Below, piece after piece: positions 25,406-33,633 of a DNA stretch of 39,034 nt. Position 1 is the stretch's first letter. The number at the start of each line of letters is the position of its first letter. Location: the NCBI GenBank assembly GCA_963560245.1, contig CAUWNS010000017.1, forward strand, positions 1 to 39,034, read 5' to 3'. The position numbers were made by a program, and so were the translations under genes. The notes below the pieces were generated by a model. That model ran no database searches. It was not told the DNA's origin and saw only the letters and a list, made by a program, of their open reading frames with translations. The stretch is from Pseudoruminococcus_B sp937901805. GTDB taxonomy: Bacteria > Bacillota > Clostridia > Oscillospirales > Ruminococcaceae.

Positions 25406-26506
25406 TTACAGTAATTTAAGTATAGCGGCCCGGTACTTTTTCTGTGCAGCGGCAATCGGGTATTTTTCATCCAAATCCATTTTATCTGCCCACACTGTTC
25501 CGGAAAGCCGCCTCGGAAGTTCTGACACCCAGGCCAAATACCCTTTCATATACCATTCCACATGACTGAAAATGTGCTTTGCCTGTCCTGCGGGTATGAA
25601 CTTTTTCACCGTATCAGGGGCAATCCCCCACATAGGGAGAAGTTCCTGCGGCGGTAGATCCCCCTCGGACATGGGAAACTCCCATAGTCCGGCGAGCAGA
25701 CCCTGTTCCGGGCGTTTATGGAGCAACACTTTGTTTCCATGTAGAACAAGCAGGACGGTTTTTTCCTCTTTTCTGCGTGCTTTTTTCGGGGATTTTCTCG
25801 GATATTCCTCTTCACAGCTATTACGATGGGCAAAACACAGCCCGGAAAGCGGGCATTCCATACAATGCGGCGGACCGTTGGGAACACAGACAAGGGCTCC
25901 GATTTCCATCATGGCCTGATTGTAATCCCCTGCCCGGCTGTCAGGCATCATATCCTGGGCCAATGAAGAGAGTATCTTTTTCTCCTGCGCTTTTGTGATA
26001 TCCGCGGTACTTTGGATTAGTCTGGAAAGTACGCGCAGGACGTTCCCGTCCACTGCTGCAACCCGTTGTCCATAGGCAATGGAAGCAATTGCGCCCGCAG
26101 TATATTCCCCAATACCAGAAAGCGTTCGGAGTTCTTCTGCCGAACGCGGAAATTCGCCGGAATACTGCTGCAGAATCTGATTTGCTGCCTTATGCAGATT
26201 CCTGGCCCGGCTGTAATACCCCAGTCCTTCCCAAAACTTGAGCACCCGCTCGACTGGAGCCTGCGCAAGGGCGTGGACATCCGGAAAAGCAGACAAAAAC
26301 CGTTCATAATAGGGCTTTACCGCCTCCACCCTGGTCTGCTGGAGCATGATCTCGGACACCCAAATCCGGTAAGGATCCCGGTTTTCCCGCCAGGGGAGCA
26401 CCCTTGCGTGGGTATCATACCAGGAAAGCAGCGCAGAAGGCGCCTGTTTTAGGTATGCAAGCGTTTCTTCTCGATTTTTCAGGATTCCATAAAAATTTAC
26501 CGACAT
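25406..26506 (-). CDS. mutY: A/G-specific adenine DNA glycosylase
   Basis: A 366-residue base-excision repair enzyme removing adenine mispaired with 8-oxoguanine. The N-terminal half has WVSEIMLQQTRVE with the catalytic Glu, a helix-hairpin-helix LSGIGEYTAGAI and the catalytic Asp in VDGNVLRVLSR. Four cysteines (CVPNGPPHCMECPLSGLC) bind the [4Fe-4S] cluster. The C-terminal NUDIX-like domain (from about residue 235) recognises 8-oxoG. The start is ATG 26506 with AGGGGG six bases upstream; the ATG at 26512 overlaps that site. A promoter at 26530-26558 diverges from that of pyk. Confidence 0.95.
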   Translation of the reverse strand: MSVNFYGILKNREETLAYLKQAPSALLSWYDTHARVLPWRENRDPYRIWVSEIMLQQTRVEAVKPYYERFLSAFPDVHALAQAPVERVLKFWEGLGYYSRARNLHKAANQILQQYSGEFPRSAEELRTLSGIGEYTAGAIASIAYGQRVAAVDGNVLRVLSRLIQSTADITKAQEKKILSSLAQDMMPDSRAGDYNQAMMEIGALVCVPNGPPHCMECPLSGLCFAHRNSCEEEYPRKSPKKARRKEEKTVLLVLHGNKVLLHKRPEQGLLAGLWEFPMSEGDLPPQELLPMWGIAPDTVKKFIPAGQAKHIFSHVEWYMKGYLAWVSELPRRLSGTVWADKMDLDEKYPIAAAQKKYRAAILKLL

Positions 26507-26529
26507 ACTCATCCCCCTACACGGTTGTC

Positions 26530-26558
26530 ATTATATCTTTTTTTGACAAAATAAGCAA
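26530..26558 (-). promoter_or_regulatory. Sigma-A promoter of mutY-mgsA
   Basis: Minus strand: TTGCTT, 17-base spacer, TATAAT, about 25 bases from the mutY start. Confidence 0.7.
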
Positions 26559-26605
26559 ACGCTTTCCCGGGTTTTCCTGGATTGTTAAATTTCTGAAAAA
26601 TCCCC

Positions 26606-26633
26606 TTGCAGCAAAAAAATTTTATGGTATAGT
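26606..26633 (+). promoter_or_regulatory. Sigma-A promoter of pyk
   Basis: TTGCAG, 16-base spacer, TATAGT with TGG directly upstream (extended -10). It lies about 55 bases before the pyruvate kinase start. Confidence 0.65.
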
Positions 26634-26687
26634 TAGCATGGGAAAATTTTAAAAGTTGTACTATCCATATAGACAGAGGTGTTTTTG

Positions 26688-28445
26688 ATGAGAAGAACCA
26701 AAATTGTGTGCACACTCGGTCCGGCCACCAACACGGTGGAAATGATCAAAAAACTGTTATGTGCCGGGATGGATGTCGCCCGCTTCAATTTCTCACATTC
26801 AACCCACGAGGAGCATCATGACCTGTTGGCAAAGTTCCGCCAGGCAGCAGAGGAGATGGGAAAACCGGCTGCCGCTCTGCTGGATACCAAAGGACCGGAA
26901 ATCCGCCTTGGCAACTTTAAAGACGGTAAGGTATTTTTAAAAGAAGGGGAACGGTTCACGCTTACCAGTGAAAATATTTTAGGAGATGAAACGCGTGTTT
27001 CCATTACTTACCCGGGACTAATTGCAGATTTGGAAGTTGGGCGGATTGTGCTGCTCGACGACGGATTAGTCGCCCTAAAAGTCGTTGACCTGACTGAAAC
27101 AGAAATTATCTGTCGGGTGCTCAATGACGGGCCGGTTTCCAACCACAAAGGGGTCAATGTCCCAGGAACACGTCTGAGTATGCCCTATATTAGTCAGAAA
27201 GACCACGACGACATAGTATTCGGCGTCAAAGAGGGATTTGATTTTATTGCCGCTTCGTTTGTACGCTGTGCGGATGATATCCTGCAAATTCGAAAAATTC
27301 TGGATGAGTGCAAATGCGATACCATCCGTATCATTGCCAAAATTGAGAATGCAGAAGGCGTGGAAAATATCGACGAGATCCTGATGGTTGCTGACGGCGT
27401 CATGGTCGCCCGAGGCGACATGGGGGTAGAAATCCCACTGGAAGATGTTCCCATCTTGCAAAAACGGATTATCAGCAAAGCATATAATGCAGGAAAACAA
27501 GTGATTACAGCGACCCAGATGCTGGACAGCATGATCAAAAACCCGCGCCCGACCCGTGCGGAAGCGACAGACGTGGCGAACGCTATCTATGACGGAACCA
27601 GCGCGCTGATGCTCTCCGGGGAGACTGCCGCAGGCGCTTACCCGGTGGAAGCAGTCAAGACCATGGCGCGCATTGCAGAGCGCACCGAGCGCGACGTCCT
27701 TGCCTCCAACCATTTCCGGGAACGGGAAGACAAGGATTTCCATGGGGACGTCACCAACGCCATCTCCCACGCCACCTGCACAACGGCGCATGATCTCGGC
27801 GCAGCCGCCATTATCACAGTGACCCTGTCCGGGCACACGGCACGAATGATCTCCAAATTCCGCCCGGAAATCCCCATTATCGGATGCACTCCCTCAGAGC
27901 ACACCTACCGGCACATGTGCCTGTCCTGGGGCGTTATTCCAGTCATGGTTAAAGAGATGGACGACATGGACGACTTGTTTGATCATGTTGTCGAAACTAT
28001 TCGAAACGAAGGATTGGTATCCGATGGAGAACTGGTGGTGATTACACTGGGAGCACCCCTTTCCGTTGCCGGCACTACCAATCTGGTAAAAGTCCAGATC
28101 ATCGGGGATGTTCTGGCCGCAGGAGATGGAATTGGAACCTCTTCCTGCGTAGGCACCCTCTGCGTAGCGGACAACGAAGATGATGCGCATAAGAGCTTCA
28201 GCCGCGGGGATATCCTGGTTATCCCGCGGACATCAAACCGTATCCTGGACATCATGAAACAGGCAAGCGCCATTATTACAGAAGAATCCGGGATCAACTC
28301 CCATGCCGCTACCATTGGCATGGCGCTCGATATCCCGGTCATTGTCGGATGCAAAAATGCGACCCACATCCTCAAAGGGGGTACCTGCGTCAATGTGGAC
28401 GCGGCACGTGGATTCGTCTGCAATCTGGCCGATAGAAAAAAATAG
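26688..28445 (+). CDS. pyk: Pyruvate kinase with C-terminal PEP-utiliser-type domain
   Basis: A 585-residue glycolytic enzyme converting PEP and ADP to pyruvate and ATP. It opens MRRTKIVCTLGP; the active site includes IIAKIENAEGVENIDEI, MVARGDMGVEIP and the signature TRAEATDVANAIYDG. Residues about 480-585 form the extra C-terminal domain seen in Bacillus-type enzymes (GDILVIPRTS, INSHAATIGMALDIPVIVG), related to the phosphohistidine domain of PEP synthase, though here lacking an obvious TSH signature. ATG 26688 follows AGAGGTG; a GTG nine bases upstream is less likely. It is followed by a hairpin and a racemase-family gene. Confidence 0.97.
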   Translation: MRRTKIVCTLGPATNTVEMIKKLLCAGMDVARFNFSHSTHEEHHDLLAKFRQAAEEMGKPAAALLDTKGPEIRLGNFKDGKVFLKEGERFTLTSENILGDETRVSITYPGLIADLEVGRIVLLDDGLVALKVVDLTETEIICRVLNDGPVSNHKGVNVPGTRLSMPYISQKDHDDIVFGVKEGFDFIAASFVRCADDILQIRKILDECKCDTIRIIAKIENAEGVENIDEILMVADGVMVARGDMGVEIPLEDVPILQKRIISKAYNAGKQVITATQMLDSMIKNPRPTRAEATDVANAIYDGTSALMLSGETAAGAYPVEAVKTMARIAERTERDVLASNHFREREDKDFHGDVTNAISHATCTTAHDLGAAAIITVTLSGHTARMISKFRPEIPIIGCTPSEHTYRHMCLSWGVIPVMVKEMDDMDDLFDHVVETIRNEGLVSDGELVVITLGAPLSVAGTTNLVKVQIIGDVLAAGDGIGTSSCVGTLCVADNEDDAHKSFSRGDILVIPRTSNRILDIMKQASAIITEESGINSHAATIGMALDIPVIVGCKNATHILKGGTCVNVDAARGFVCNLADRKK

Positions 28446-28453
28446 GAAATTTA

Positions 28454-28484
28454 CAGTCCGGTGAATACTCATCGGACTGCTTTT
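28454..28484 (+). terminator. Hairpin between pyk and the racemase-family gene (terminator or attenuator)
   Basis: CAGTCCGGTGA (28454-28464) pairs with TCATCGGACTG (28469-28479), 11 pairs including one G-U, around the loop ATAC, followed by CTTTT. It may end most pyk transcripts, leaving low read-through into the next gene. Confidence 0.65.
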
Positions 28485-28500
28485 GGAAAGGGAAACAGAC

Positions 28501-29157
28501 ATGAAGCGCTTTTTTCAAGTCGGCATTATTCGGGTTGTCACTTCGGATAATCCGGAGTTTATCGCTCAGCATGGAAATATCATTGAAGAAAATTTCCCCG
28601 GTATCCGCTGTGAATCCAAATGTATCCCGGATCAGCCGGAAGGAATCCACAGCAGGGACCTTCACACAATTGCGGTCCCCAAAATTCTGAAAGTGGCAGA
28701 ATCATTTACCAACATCGACATGTTTATTGTCAGTTGTGCAGACGATCCCGCCGTTGAGGAATTAAGAGAACGTTTTCCAGGAATTCCCGTAACGGGAGGA
28801 GGGGAATCTACTGCGGCACTTGCAAGCAAATATGGGGAAAAAATTGCCGTACTTGGTATTACCGACTATCTTCCTCCAGCTTATGCCCGTATGATTCCAG
28901 AAAAGATTATTGCCTGTGAAAAGCCGCGCGGCGTGGACAGTACTCTGGATCTTCTGACGGAAAAGGGCAGACAAAGCTGCCTTGAAAAAGCCGTGGAATT
29001 AAAATCACGAGGGGCACAGGTCATTGCTCTTGCCTGTACAGGATTAACCACGATTGGAATCACCAAAGAGCTGGAAAATGCAGTTGGAATCCCTGTGATC
29101 GATCCAGTTTTGGCAGAGGGTACTTTTGCATACTTTGAAATGCTGCGCAAAAAGTAA
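28501..29157 (+). CDS. Aspartate/glutamate or hydantoin racemase family protein
   Basis: A 218-residue protein of the Asp/Glu/hydantoin racemase superfamily. Two cysteines in the expected places, FIVSCADDP (about residue 80) and ALACTGLTTIG (near residue 180), would be the acid/base pair of cofactor-independent racemases; GIPVTGGGESTAALA and GIPVIDPVLAEG flank them. The substrate could be an amino acid, hydantoin or a maleate-type compound; sequence alone does not decide. ATG 28501 follows AAAGGG by seven bases. It sits 15 bases after the hairpin behind pyk. Confidence 0.85.
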   Translation: MKRFFQVGIIRVVTSDNPEFIAQHGNIIEENFPGIRCESKCIPDQPEGIHSRDLHTIAVPKILKVAESFTNIDMFIVSCADDPAVEELRERFPGIPVTGGGESTAALASKYGEKIAVLGITDYLPPAYARMIPEKIIACEKPRGVDSTLDLLTEKGRQSCLEKAVELKSRGAQVIALACTGLTTIGITKELENAVGIPVIDPVLAEGTFAYFEMLRKK

Positions 29158-29201
29158 GCGGAAGGATTTTTTCAAGTCCGTCATAAAACTGCTGTTCTGA
29201 A

Positions 29202-29243
29202 AAGAGCCGGGCGCTCTCTGAAATAAGAGAGCGCCCGGCTCTT
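29202..29243. terminator. Strong hairpin between convergent transcription units
   Basis: A perfect 18-bp GC-rich stem (29202-29219 with 29226-29243) and a six-base loop. On the minus strand TTTT follows the stem, and on the plus strand only TTGCAATAA. It separates the racemase-family gene from the convergent sulfur-redox operon. Confidence 0.8.
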
Positions 29244-29269
29244 GCAATAACTGGTTTCCAATCTTGTTC

Positions 29270-30217
29270 TTAACAGGTTGCGCCGCCAGCCAAGTGGAGC
29301 TGTGCATCCAGGATTTCCTGTTTTCTTTCCAGAATTTCATCGGAGAGGAGCTGCGCCTGCACATTTTCAAAACCAATCCGGTCAATGGTTGCGGAAAAAC
29401 GCTCGCCGGTCTTCCCCTGTTCGCGGAAAAGGAGGATCGCTTTTTCCACGACCTTCATGACCTCTTCCTTGCTGGTGAAGATTTTATCCAGCGCACGGCC
29501 CTGTGCGACCCGTTTGCCCCAGCGTCCGCCAATATAAATTTTATATCCGGTCTGTCCGTCTTCGATAGCGTCGAAGCGGCAAGAACCAACACAGCGGCCG
29601 CAGTTGTTGCAGACATCCTTATTGATGGCGAGCAGGCCGTCCTCTACCTTGGCGGCTCCCATTGGGCAGGCCGCCTCAACCGAGCACTTTTTACAGCCGT
29701 TGCAGAGATCCTCGTCAAAGTTTGGAATCCGCTGGCCGACGATGCCCAGATCGTTGAGATCCGGTTTCACGCAGTTGTTCGGGCATCCGCCGACTGCAAT
29801 CTTAAACTTATGCGGCAGCTTGACATCGTAATAGCCCTCATAGAAGACCTTATGGATCTCCTTCGCGAGAGCCTGCGTATCAATCAGACCATACTGACAT
29901 ACGGTGCCTTTACAGGAAACAACCGGACGGACCCTGGAACCGGTTCCGCCGGTGACCATGCCCTCTTTTGCAATGTATTCGCGGGCGGGTTCGATATCCT
30001 CAAATTTGATGCCCGGCATCTCAATGGTCATACGGGATGTCAGCGCCATCTGTCCATTGCCGTATTTTTCCGCCACTTCGGTCAGGTTTTTCATCTGCGC
30101 TGCGGTGAGCACGCCGTTCTCAGTAATGACGCGCATGGAAAACTCATCGGTTCCACGGTTATTTAAAAAACCCATGCCCTTTACACGTTTGATTTCTTCC
30201 GCACTGATTTTTGTCAT
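29270..30217 (-). CDS. Small sirohaem sulfite/nitrite reductase-like iron-sulfur protein
   Basis: A 315-residue protein of the nitrite/sulfite reductase superfamily. Residues about 10-75 form a ferredoxin-like half domain (ENGVLTAAQMKNLTEVAEKYG). The sirohaem/[4Fe-4S] cysteines lie in SCKGTVCQYGL and GGCPNNCVKPDLND (CxxxC). Two further cluster motifs follow in an inserted ferredoxin domain: CNGCKKCSVEAACP and CNNCGRCVGSC. This layout resembles the AsrC-type anaerobic sulfite reductase subunit, but AsrA and AsrB are not here. ATG 30217 has GGAGGAA upstream; the open frame to 30379 is not used. It lies 50 bases after the CoA-disulfide-reductase-like gene. Confidence 0.88.
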   Translation of the reverse strand: MTKISAEEIKRVKGMGFLNNRGTDEFSMRVITENGVLTAAQMKNLTEVAEKYGNGQMALTSRMTIEMPGIKFEDIEPAREYIAKEGMVTGGTGSRVRPVVSCKGTVCQYGLIDTQALAKEIHKVFYEGYYDVKLPHKFKIAVGGCPNNCVKPDLNDLGIVGQRIPNFDEDLCNGCKKCSVEAACPMGAAKVEDGLLAINKDVCNNCGRCVGSCRFDAIEDGQTGYKIYIGGRWGKRVAQGRALDKIFTSKEEVMKVVEKAILLFREQGKTGERFSATIDRIGFENVQAQLLSDEILERKQEILDAQLHLAGGATC

Positions 30218-30267
30218 ATTCTTCCTCCATCTGGTTTGATATACAATCCTTTTCTCACTGATTCCGC

Positions 30268-31899
30268 TCAGGCTTCCACTTCGTTGACCGTTGTGCCGCC
30301 TTCCAGTACCCTGGTATGGGTATAACCGCAGTGTTTCAGCCGATTTTGCGCCATGTATGCCCTCTTGCCTTTGGTGCATACCAGCAGCAGTTTTTCTTCC
30401 CTGTCGTCAAAGCCCTCCATCTTATCGGTAATGGAAGTCAAATCCACAAAAGGCGCGCCTTCGATTGCCGGCTGGAGCGAGAGATCGACCACTCGGTACC
30501 CTTCCGCCGCGCCGTCCAGGTACTCGGCAGGGGTAAAGGTTTCAAATGCGCCGGAAATCTTATTGAGCAGCACATTGACCGTATGGGTAAACGGATGAAT
30601 CGCTGTAGAAAACGGGGGAGCATAGGCGAGATCCAGATCCTCCACGTCATGCAGGTCAGCGCCCATTGTAATCGCCATGACGGCAATATCCGCCATCTTA
30701 TCCACCGCACCGGTCCCGATTACCTGAAGCCCCAGGAGTTTCAGGGAAGTTCTATCCGCAATCATCTTGACCACAAAAGAAGAAGCGCCCGGATAATAAT
30801 GTGCTTTATCGTCTACAACAGTAACAACGCTGACTGCATCGAAGCCCGCCTCTTTTGCCTGCGCTTCAGTCAGTCCGGTTCGGGCGATATTGACCCCGGC
30901 AAGTTTTGCAACCGCCGTCCCGAGCACGCCGCGGTATTCCCGCTTATCCCCTGCGATGGCTCTTGCAGCCAGGCGTCCTTCCATATTGGCGGAGGAACCC
31001 ATCGGGGACCACGCCGGAGAATGGGTCTGTGCATTGGTCATGCAGGCGCAGTCGCCGACCGCATAGATATCCTCATCATTGGTCTGCATATAGGAATTGA
31101 CCTTGACGGTTTTGTTCGGCATGAGCTCCAGTCCGCTGTCCGCAAGGAAAGCTGTATTCGGGCGAATCCCCACGCTGAGGATCACCGCATCCGCTTTCAT
31201 CGCACGTTTTTCGGTGCGGATTTTTTCCACCTTGCCTTCGCCTTCAATGCCGACAAGCCTGGTGCCGGTAAAAGCCATAACGCCGGCGTCCGCCATTTTA
31301 TTTTCCACATACTCCGCCATCTCCGGATCAAAGCCGGGCTGGAGCACGTGAGGGAGCATTTCAACCACGCTGACGAGCACACCCATCTGAGAGAGGTTCT
31401 CCGCAATTTCCAATCCTATGTAACCGCCGCCGATCACCGCCGCACGTTTGATCTCCCCTGCTTCCACAGCGCTGCGCAGGGAAATGGCGTCGTCCGGGGT
31501 TCTCATGGTGTAGACGCCGGGAAGATCCACACCCTCCACCGGCGGCCTCACCGGATCCGCACCAGTTGCGATGATCAGCTTATCATAGGGATATTCGCTG
31601 GAAATACCGCTTTCCAAATCCACTGCTGTCACCGTTTTCGCGGCGCGGTTGACAGAGGTTACCTCCGTCCCTGTTTTGACCTGCGCCCCGGTGAGCTTGG
31701 AAAAGCTTTCCGGCGTATTGACAATCAACTGCTCCCGGTTTTCGATTACCTCGCCTACATAATAGGGAAGCCCGCACCCAGCATAGGAAATCTCTTTGCT
31801 TTTTGTTAAAATCAGGACTTCATAGTCTCGGTTTTCCCTTTTTAGCTTTGCTGCCGCCTTCGTACCGGCGGCAACGCCGCCAATAATGACAATTTTCAT
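30268..31899 (-). CDS. CoA-disulfide reductase-like flavoprotein fused to a rhodanese domain
   Basis: A 543-residue FAD/NAD(P)H oxidoreductase. FAD motif IIGGVAAGTKAAAKLK begins at residue 5; the single redox cysteine is Cys42 in SYAGCGLPYYVGE, as in CoA-disulfide reductase; the NAD(P) motif is AVIGGGYIGLEIAENLS. Residues about 450-543 are a rhodanese-like domain with LLVCTKGKRAYMAQ (Cys508). Such fusions reduce CoA persulfide, polysulfide or CoA disulfide. It is the first gene of an operon with the sirohaem reductase-like protein and diverges from a LysR regulator. A promoter lies at 31974-32002. The natural substrate is inferred, not shown. Confidence 0.92.
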   Translation of the reverse strand: MKIVIIGGVAAGTKAAAKLKRENRDYEVLILTKSKEISYAGCGLPYYVGEVIENREQLIVNTPESFSKLTGAQVKTGTEVTSVNRAAKTVTAVDLESGISSEYPYDKLIIATGADPVRPPVEGVDLPGVYTMRTPDDAISLRSAVEAGEIKRAAVIGGGYIGLEIAENLSQMGVLVSVVEMLPHVLQPGFDPEMAEYVENKMADAGVMAFTGTRLVGIEGEGKVEKIRTEKRAMKADAVILSVGIRPNTAFLADSGLELMPNKTVKVNSYMQTNDEDIYAVGDCACMTNAQTHSPAWSPMGSSANMEGRLAARAIAGDKREYRGVLGTAVAKLAGVNIARTGLTEAQAKEAGFDAVSVVTVVDDKAHYYPGASSFVVKMIADRTSLKLLGLQVIGTGAVDKMADIAVMAITMGADLHDVEDLDLAYAPPFSTAIHPFTHTVNVLLNKISGAFETFTPAEYLDGAAEGYRVVDLSLQPAIEGAPFVDLTSITDKMEGFDDREEKLLLVCTKGKRAYMAQNRLKHCGYTHTRVLEGGTTVNEVEA

Positions 31900-31973
31900 G
31901 ATACGAACCCCTTTCCCTGTTGTCCGCTGAAGATTTTCTGAATATCCCCTGTCCGTCCTATCTCTCTTTCTTC

Positions 31974-32002
31974 ATTATAACACTTGCCGTAACTTTGATA
32001 AA
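31974..32002 (-). promoter_or_regulatory. Promoter of the sulfur-redox operon, in the divergent LysR intergenic region
   Basis: Minus strand: TTTATC (weak -35), 17-base spacer, TATAAT with TG one base upstream. A weak -35 with a strong extended -10 fits activation by the divergent LysR protein. The AT-rich 185-base interval would also hold the regulator's own promoter, which I could not pin down. Confidence 0.65.
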
Positions 32003-32084
32003 ATAGTATTATGTAATGGAATAGATTATTTTTTTCAATACACTATTAAAATACTGGGATTTCAACTTTTATAGGAGGGTCATC

Positions 32085-33032
32085 ATGACGATCCGGCATT
32101 TAAAAATATTTATCGAAGTTGCACGCTGTGGAAAAATGAGCAAAGCCGCAGCAAACCTCTATATTTCCCAGCCTACGGTAAGTCAGACCATTTCCGAGTT
32201 GGAAAGCCATTACAAAGTGCGGCTGTTTGAACGGTTCCCGAAATCCCTCCACATTACCAGTGAAGGAAAAATCCTGCTGCAATACGCAAAACAGGTGATT
32301 GCCGCACTGGATGATCTGGAAAACGCCATGTCCCACTCTGATTTAAATCCACCGGTACGCATTGGCGCCACGGTCACCGTCGGCTCCTGCGTCATCGGGG
32401 ACATTCTAAAAATGCTGGAAGAACGCTGCCCCCAGACAGACATCAGCGTCTGTATCAACAACACAAAGACGATTGAAGAACTCCTGCTGGCAAACGATCT
32501 GGATATTGCCCTGGTAGAAGGGACTGTCAAAAATCAGGATCTCCTCTGCACTCCGGTGATTGAGGATTACCTGGTTCTGGTGTGCAGCGACAGGCACCCT
32601 TTTGCCAAACGGAAGTGCGTGTCATTGGAAGAACTGAGCCGGGAACCATTCATCCTCCGGGAAGAAGGGAGCGGCACCCGTTCCCTGTTTTTAAATTCCA
32701 TGGCCGCGAAAGGGTATTCTGTAAAAGAAAAATGGACCTGTACCAATGCGGATACCATCAAGCAGGCGGTTATGGCAAACCGCGGGCTATCTGTAATTTC
32801 TATCCGCGCTATCGAACAGGAATTGAAAGAGGGGCATATCCACATAGTACCGGTCGAGGACTGCCGGTGGAAACGCAGCTTCTGCCTTACCTATCACAAA
32901 AACAAGTTCCTTTCCGTCCCGCTGAACCATTTTATTGAAATTGCAAAGGGTTACTCCAAAAACGAAGCCCTGTCCCTGCTACCCACAGGAAAGACGCCAA
33001 ACGGCAAACCGGATGGGCAAGGAAAATCCTAG
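32085..33032 (+). CDS. LysR-family transcriptional regulator
   Basis: A 315-residue LysR-type regulator. The N-terminal winged HTH is MTIRHLKIFIEVARCGKMSKAA followed by ISQPTVSQTISELE, and the C-terminal substrate-binding domain runs from about residue 88 (VRIGATVTVGSCVIGDIL). The last 20 residues are hydrophilic and poorly conserved in look. GGAGG lies before ATG 32085. It diverges from the CoA-disulfide-reductase/sulfite-reductase-like operon and most likely controls it, sensing a sulfur-related metabolite. Confidence 0.93.
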   Translation: MTIRHLKIFIEVARCGKMSKAAANLYISQPTVSQTISELESHYKVRLFERFPKSLHITSEGKILLQYAKQVIAALDDLENAMSHSDLNPPVRIGATVTVGSCVIGDILKMLEERCPQTDISVCINNTKTIEELLLANDLDIALVEGTVKNQDLLCTPVIEDYLVLVCSDRHPFAKRKCVSLEELSREPFILREEGSGTRSLFLNSMAAKGYSVKEKWTCTNADTIKQAVMANRGLSVISIRAIEQELKEGHIHIVPVEDCRWKRSFCLTYHKNKFLSVPLNHFIEIAKGYSKNEALSLLPTGKTPNGKPDGQGKS

Positions 33033-33285
33033 GAAGGAAAGCCTCCTACACAGCCGCTGGGATAATCCCCTGCCCGGGTTACAGGATTGTGAGGAAAGAA
33101 GGTGAGCCTATGATCATTTTTCTCAGCAAAACCAAAAATAGAATGCTCCATGCAAAGCCTGAAAGAAAACCGCCGCTTTCTTTGTATGGGGCACAGAGCG
33201 CACTCTTTTAAGCGTAAGCGGTATTTTGTTTTCACACAGGCTTTGCGCCTTATTCCCATTTTGAGCAATAAGGAGCTGGCGCTAA
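33033..33285 (+). other. 253-base stretch with inverted repeats, no gene recognised
   Basis: No convincing ORF. Near 33040-33115 several short complementary segments occur (GGGATAATCCC, and CCTCC with a later GAGGA), suggesting a structured 5' region or a terminator remnant of the LysR gene. I could not match it to a known riboswitch. The downstream small gene starts right after. Confidence 0.3.
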
Positions 33286-33549
33286 GTGAAATATCAAAAT
33301 GCAACCAACGTGTTACCCAAGGAGCTGTTGGAAGAATTACAAAAATATGCCGCCGGGCAGCTATTATACATCCCAAAGCCGGAACACCTCCACCAAAAAT
33401 GGGGAGAGGGAACGGGGACGCGGGAATATCTGCTCCAGCGCAACCGGGAGATCCAAAGACTGTTTGTTTTTGGAAATTCCATTGATACTTTGGCGGACAA
33501 GTTCTGCCTTTCCCCCGACAGCATCCGGAAAATTATTTACCAGAAATAA
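33286..33549 (+). CDS. CD3324-family small protein with helix-turn-helix-like C-terminus
   Basis: An 87-residue protein like clostridial CD3324-family proteins: MKYQNATNVLPKELLEELQKY, IPKPEHLHQKWGE and a C-terminal SIDTLADKFCLSPDSIRKI, which looks like a helix-turn-helix. It may be a small DNA-binding regulator. The start is GTG 33286, with GGAG about 11 bases upstream. A strong terminator overlaps its stop codon. Confidence 0.78.
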   Translation: MKYQNATNVLPKELLEELQKYAAGQLLYIPKPEHLHQKWGEGTGTREYLLQRNREIQRLFVFGNSIDTLADKFCLSPDSIRKIIYQK

Positions 33550-33587
33550 GAAAGGGCGCCGGAGAGGTTTCTCCGGCGCCCTTTCTT
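33548..33587. terminator. Bidirectional terminator between the CD3324-like and HNH genes
   Basis: A perfect 17-bp inverted repeat (33548-33564 with 33571-33587) around a six-base loop. The outer pairs are A/T-rich (AAGAAA...TTTCTT), giving a U-rich 3' end in both directions. It lies between convergent genes. Confidence 0.85.
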
Positions 33588-33633
33588 ACAGCCTGGTGAA
33601 AGCTATTCGCTGTATTCCTGTAAAGCTTGCCTA

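Noticed and set aside
24804..25565. 253-codon plus-strand frame over mgsA
   Set aside because: Antisense to mgsA and the end of mutY, whose catalytic motifs are intact.
29264..30166. 300-codon plus-strand open frame
   Set aside because: Antisense to the sirohaem-reductase-like gene with its Fe-S motifs; GC-skewed codons leave the opposite frame open.
30316..31809. Long 497-codon open frame on the plus strand
   Set aside because: It is antisense to the CoA-disulfide-reductase-like gene, which has clear motifs; the plus-strand product has no recognisable domain and no ribosome site.
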